Shown here piece after piece: positions 60,482-64,000 of a stretch of 64,000 nucleotides of DNA. The notes under the pieces were generated by a model, which was not told the origin of the DNA, ran no database searches, and saw only the letters and a program-made list of their open reading frames with translations. Position 1 is the stretch's first letter, and each line of letters opens with the position of its first letter. Source of the DNA: Chloropicon primus (taxonomy: Eukaryota; Chlorophyta; Chloropicophyceae; Chloropicales; Chloropicaceae); NCBI GenBank assembly GCA_023205875.1, contig CP060763.1:310001-374000 (forward strand). The letters are read 5' to 3'. The position numbers and the translations under genes are program-made.

Positions 60482-60806
60482 CCTCAATCAATCTCCGCTT
60501 GCTGGGTTGCTGGGGAACTCTCCGGCTCAGAATCCTCAAACCTCCACCATTTCTTGCGTGGTAACGCACGTTGGAAAGATAATCAAACGAATCTTCCGTC
60601 TGTGACCACCCCTTCTCCCAAAACACTCGCCCCCGCCACGCCTTTGCCGCCAAACGCGTCCCCCTTTGTCGCCAGACCGCAAGCGTTGATTCTCACCCAC
60701 GAATTTTTTGATTCAGGTTTTATTTTTAAATTTGGAGAAGGGAGAAGGGCGCTTCGTAACGGCTGGAGGGTACCACTCACGTCGCTTGCTTCGTTCCCAA
60801 CTTGGC
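60482..60806. promoter_or_regulatory. Divergent promoter of ABC1K and the PLD6-like gene
   Basis: It holds a motif variant (CACGTTGGAAAGATAATC, about 60567-60584) about 90 bp from the ABC1K ATG and 225 bp from the PLD6-like ATG. The rest is a mix of CGCC-rich and AT-rich DNA without genes. Confidence 0.45.
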
Positions 60807-61367
60807 ATGGGGATCTGCTTTTCGAGGAGGCCATCGGCGGCGTCGGCCCCGGGCCAGGAGGAGGTGCTGTTCTTCCCGGATCCCGCCATGCCTTGCTACC
60901 GAGCGTTGTACGGCAAGCCTTGCCGGCGCGCCAACTGCAAGTACACGCACGAGTTGACGTCCCTGGTCAGGCTCCTGCTGGAAATAAGAAAGGCGAGGAG
61001 GACCCTGGTGGTGTGTGTGTTCACGATAACGTGTACGGAGATCGCCGACGAGATCGTGGCAGCAGCAAAGGAGAGGGGCGTCAAGGTGCGAGTGATTACG
61101 GACGATGTCAAGATGGACGACCAAGGAAGCAAGGCCTTCGACCTCAAGGCAAAGGGAATCAGGGTCAGGCACGATCACAATAGCTTGTCTCACATGCATC
61201 ACAAGTTTGCTGTGGTCGACAACAAGACCTTATTGAACGGGTCCTTTAACTGGACGCGGGGCGCTGTGCTGAACAACCGAGAGAACGTCGTCATCTCGCA
61301 CAATCCTGCCTTGGTCCGCGCTTTCTGCGGGGAGTTCAACAAGTTGTGGGCGCTGTACGGAGGATAG
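60807..61367 (+). CDS. Mitochondrial cardiolipin hydrolase / PLD6 (Zucchini)-like phospholipase D
   Basis: The 186-residue product has one HKD phosphodiesterase motif (H131, K133, D138 in HMHHKFAVVDNK), followed by LLNGSFNWT, and the PLD6-type start EVLFFPD with a small CCCH-like finger (CYRALYGKPCRRANCKYTH). One-HKD enzymes dimerise to form the active site. Family members act on cardiolipin or as nucleases in small-RNA biogenesis. The N-terminal MGICFSRR could be myristoylated and palmitoylated (Gly2, Cys4), pointing to membrane anchoring without a transmembrane helix. ATG 60807 is the first ATG of the frame; the earlier start would be TTG. Confidence 0.85.
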   Translation: MGICFSRRPSAASAPGQEEVLFFPDPAMPCYRALYGKPCRRANCKYTHELTSLVRLLLEIRKARRTLVVCVFTITCTEIADEIVAAAKERGVKVRVITDDVKMDDQGSKAFDLKAKGIRVRHDHNSLSHMHHKFAVVDNKTLLNGSFNWTRGAVLNNRENVVISHNPALVRAFCGEFNKLWALYGG

Positions 61368-61461
61368 AGAGAGACCACGGCGACAACCGCGCGGTGGAGG
61401 GAGAAGGGGGTTGGCAGTTACAAAAAGACACAAAACTAAAAATACAAATGTGTGTGATTCA

Positions 61462-62766
61462 TCAGAAGAACTCGCGGTCCTTGAGCAAGACTGGCGCGAC
61501 CAGGGTCCAGGTGTACAAGCCACCCATGACCCACTGGGAGACGATCTTCACCCAGTAGGAGGTCCAGCCGACATCGATGGTGTCCTTGCCTTGGTGGGCG
61601 GCGGGGGAACCCCAACCCGTCATGAGCATGGCGACGTACATGCAAGCCAGCGCAAAGACGAGGTGGAAGAACGAGTAGCTGTAGTCCACCTCCTCGAACT
61701 CGGCGTGGTCGCCGGTGGAGCCAGTCTCCTCGTCCTCGCTGTCTCTCCTCGACATGGACTTGGTCCCTGGCGCGCTGACCAGTGGGGTCGAGGACGTCGA
61801 GTACGCATTGTCCGTGAGGGAGAAAGACGCGGAGGCCGATCCCGCGGAGAAGGCGGAGTACGCCACTGAGCACAGGGTGAAAACCATGCCGATCCAAAGC
61901 TTGGTGCTGTCCATCTTGTGTCCCATGCCGTTGCAGTGGTAGTCCTCTGGCTGACTGCCCAAAGCACTGAAGCACAAGAAAACGGTGTACAGCGCGATGA
62001 CCGCCGAAGGGAACAGGCTTCCGTGCTCCACCTGAGGCAGCAAGCTGATGACCGAGAACGCCACGAACATCAACAGAGTGACGGTGATAAGCGTGACGTT
62101 GGTCTTGCAGGTCTCCCCCTCCGGGTCGAAGAACTTGTACATGACGACGACGCCAGCAACGCAGAGGCCATAAGACGCAGACGTGAGCGCCAACAACCCA
62201 GCAACCCACCCATAGTGCTCCTTGTTGACCCAAGAGTCGTTCCAAGCGTGAGCGAAGTCCAGCAGTATCATCATTTGCATGATGAGAAACAAGCCAGAAC
62301 CAAAACGTGCGAACATCGAGTACACTTCCATGGACTCGTTCGGCAGGAAGAACGGCACGACCTGGAACACGATCCAGGCCATGATCTTCATGAACCATCC
62401 TCCCGTGTGGAGCTTCGCTCTCGCTTCTCCCTTGTACTTGACACCAGCAAGCAAGCACGAGAACAGGGCGAAGAAAAGAAAGTTGCCCATGCTGATGCGA
62501 TACACCGCTTGCTTCCCAAACCATTCGTCGGACGGCCTGATGCCCATGGTGTCTATCCACGGTATCTTCTTCATCAAAGGTTGCGCGTAGTCTCTCATGA
62601 TCCACGACAAGAAGATGCTCACAAGGAAGAGGAACATGTAAGCACCACGAGATACTTTGGATAAACCGTTCACGCAGGACTTGCAGGCCGAGCAAGCGCA
62701 CGTCGCCGCGCACGAGCCCAAGCAAGCGCTCGCCATGCTCAGTGGCGCGGTTATCAAACCTCCCAT
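61462..62766 (-). CDS. Serine incorporator (SERINC/TDE1) family membrane protein
   Basis: The 434-residue intronless product has about ten membrane segments. The N-terminus shows the family's Cys-rich start (CLGSCAATCACSACKSC), and the C-terminal part has SYSFFHLVFALACMYVAMLMTGW, both typical of SERINC. Family members are linked to lipid scrambling or serine-lipid supply in eukaryotic membranes. A Ser/Asp/Glu-rich loop (MSRRDSEDEETGSTGD) precedes the last helices, as in other SERINCs. The ATG follows a (CT)n tract (GA on the coding strand); upstream frame-open sequence through two tandem repeats is leader, not protein. Confidence 0.93.
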   Translation of the reverse strand: MGGLITAPLSMASACLGSCAATCACSACKSCVNGLSKVSRGAYMFLFLVSIFLSWIMRDYAQPLMKKIPWIDTMGIRPSDEWFGKQAVYRISMGNFLFFALFSCLLAGVKYKGEARAKLHTGGWFMKIMAWIVFQVVPFFLPNESMEVYSMFARFGSGLFLIMQMMILLDFAHAWNDSWVNKEHYGWVAGLLALTSASYGLCVAGVVVMYKFFDPEGETCKTNVTLITVTLLMFVAFSVISLLPQVEHGSLFPSAVIALYTVFLCFSALGSQPEDYHCNGMGHKMDSTKLWIGMVFTLCSVAYSAFSAGSASASFSLTDNAYSTSSTPLVSAPGTKSMSRRDSEDEETGSTGDHAEFEEVDYSYSFFHLVFALACMYVAMLMTGWGSPAAHQGKDTIDVGWTSYWVKIVSQWVMGGLYTWTLVAPVLLKDREFF

Positions 62767-63370
62767 CCTCTCTCTCTCTCTCTCTCTCTCTCCTCTCCTC
62801 TCCTTCAAGTTCACTTCACTTCGAGGGCGACACCAAATGCCTCTCTTCTCTTCTCTTCTCTGCTCTGCCTCTTCGTCTCCGCCCGAGGAGGAGGATGGAC
62901 GTTTTGAAGGGACAGGAGGAGGAGGAACGGAACGGAGGAGGAGGAGGCATACATTGGGATTGGGATTGGGATTGGGATCCTTTCTTTCTCTTTCACACTC
63001 TTTCTCTGTCTCTGTCTTTGTCTCGGTCTCTCTTGTGCTGCTGATGCTGCTGCACCCTGACCAGTGTGTCAGCTCCGCGGGGACGTTTATGGCAATGAGG
63101 GGACAGGAGGAGGAGGAACGGAACGGAGGAGGAGGAGGCATACATTGGGATTGGGATTGGGATTGGGATTGGGATCCTTTCTTTCTCTTTCACACTCTTT
63201 CTCTGTCTCTGTCTTTGTCTCGGTCTCTCTTGTGCTGCTGATGCTGCTGCACCCTGACCAGTGTGTCAGCTCCGCGGGGACGGGGACGGGGAGGACGAGG
63301 GGGTGGGCATGAATCCCGCGAGGAGGCCTGGGTCCTGGGTCCTCGGTGATACAATACAATGCGCGATGGT
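62767..63370 (-). repeat. SERINC 5' leader and promoter with 177/183-bp tandem repeat
   Basis: Two near-identical units (62909-63085 and 63100-63282; pitch 191-197 bp) contain a GGA-rich block, a TTGGGA hexamer array (four units, then five), a CT-rich block and GTGTGTCAGCTCCGCGGGGA. The copy-number change in the hexamer accounts for most of the length difference. The GA/CT tract next to the ATG is at 62768-62792. Confidence 0.9.
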
Positions 63371-64000
63371 TTATATTTGGTAAGGGTTGAACTTTCTCTT
63401 GGACCTGAGCTCGGCGATCCGCTTTTTGTCTTCCTTGAACTTGCTCTGCAGCTCCAGGATCTCGTTCCTTCTCTGCTCCCTCCGCTGAAAGTGATAAAAG
63501 CCCTGGTGAAGCGAAGCTTCCTTCCTGTTGGACTCGGCCCTGACCTTGGAGACGGCTTGCAAGTTAACCCCGGAGCCGTCTTGGTTCTTGTGCCTGGCCC
63601 CCTTCCTGGTTCTCACCACAGTCCAGCCGTCGCCCGCCGCGGCGGCCTCCCTGGCCCTCCTCTCCTCCTCCTCCTCCGCCTCCTTCTCCTCAATAAACGT
63701 ATTCACCCTCTCCAGCAAAACCTCGTTCCCAGGACGCTTCCTCCTGTACTCCATCACCAACCCATACGCACCATCCCTCCCACCACCCTGTTCCCCATCC
63801 TCCAGGTCCAACACCATGCCCTCTGCCTTATCACTCAGCACCGCATCCCTCGCCTCCGCCTTCTCGAACACGACGATCCCGGTCTTCCTCTTCTTGTCCT
63901 TGTGAATCACGCATCCCTCCACATTGCCGAACACCCCGAACCCATCACACAACCCTTCACTCGTCATCCCTTCCGGCACACCATTCAACAACACCGTCCT
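63371..64000 (-). CDS. RRP7: Ribosomal RNA processing protein 7 (RRP7A), C-terminal part
   Basis: The frame stays open to the right edge, so the gene starts outside the window. At least 209 residues are visible: the second half of an RRM (VFGNVEGCVIHKDKKRKTGIVVFEKAEARDAV), an acidic/Ala-rich helix, DGWTVVRTRKGARHKN, and the diagnostic C-terminus FYHFQRREQRRNEILELQSKF, then ELRSKRKFNPY. Rrp7 is part of the small-subunit processome (UTP-C/Cms1 module) and binds 18S pre-rRNA. Confidence 0.9.
   Translation of the reverse strand, partial: RTVLLNGVPEGMTSEGLCDGFGVFGNVEGCVIHKDKKRKTGIVVFEKAEARDAVLSDKAEGMVLDLEDGEQGGGRDGAYGLVMEYRRKRPGNEVLLERVNTFIEEKEAEEEEERRAREAAAAGDGWTVVRTRKGARHKNQDGSGVNLQAVSKVRAESNRKEASLHQGFYHFQRREQRRNEILELQSKFKEDKKRIAELRSKRKFNPYQI

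Noticed and set aside
61462-63141. N-terminal extension of SERINC through the tandem repeats
   Set aside because: The extension encodes only Pro/Ser/Arg/Glu repeats from microsatellites; SERINC proteins start at the Cys-rich segment right after the ATG at 62766.

Overview
The window is nuclear DNA from a compact, fairly GC-rich genome of a photosynthetic, probably flagellate, unicellular eukaryote. A green alga (prasinophyte-like) is my best guess. Plastid ancestry is shown by a PSB33/TEF5-like Rieske-fold protein, a chloroplast-type FtsY, an ABC1-like kinase, a cyanobacterial-type plastid protein and plant-like RAD16 and rhodanese proteins. Flagella are suggested by a SAXO-type axonemal protein. 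Granulin-linked papain proteases (RD21 type) and a PTS2-bearing malate dehydrogenase also fit the green lineage. A chlorarachniophyte with a green plastid cannot be excluded. I saw no virus-like or LTR-like elements and no tRNA, rRNA or CRISPR features.

About 40 genes lie on both strands with short intergenic gaps. Genes have few introns. Those seen are short GT-AG introns (mostly 75-400 bp), and I rebuilt the spliced models by eye from frame, phase and protein similarity. Left part (1-22 kb): PURH, a plastid protein of unknown function, a TrhO-like rhodanese, a poorly resolved spliced gene, MED18, a coiled-coil protein, a RAD16-like SNF2/RING protein, a carnosine-synthase-like ATP-grasp ligase, a 148-aa coiled-coil protein and the Pol I second-largest subunit. 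Middle (22-47 kb): an LCM-type methyltransferase, an OSCA/TMEM63-like channel, a RING E3, PSB33, a deoxynucleoside kinase, RIO1, PURF, an 80-aa protein, SAXO, pseudouridine-5'-phosphate glycosidase, a small mitochondrial membrane protein, 14-3-3, a 170-aa glycine-rich membrane protein, an amidohydrolase, cpFtsY, TIM50 and an orphan double-HTH protein. Right part (46-64 kb): DUSP12/YVH1, UBA5, peroxisomal MDH, three unknown small or coiled-coil proteins, two tandem papain proteases, ABC1K, a mitoPLD/PLD6-like protein, SERINC and the C-terminal part of RRP7.

The most unusual signal is non-coding. A long motif (core GGTACCNNYSGAAAGAY followed by CTCGAGAC, or its reverse complement) lies within about 30-320 bp of the start codon at roughly fifteen unrelated genes. 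At four loci it is repeated in tandem with a pitch of 177-188 bp, close to a nucleosome repeat. One such promoter block (236 bp) is present twice, base for base, 5,760 bp apart. GA microsatellites also have a fixed polarity: GA on the coding strand in 5' leaders, CT on the coding strand in introns. Housekeeping functions dominate, with four nucleotide-metabolism genes (PURH, PURF, deoxynucleoside kinase, PsuG) and several organelle-directed proteins. I see no operon-like logic.
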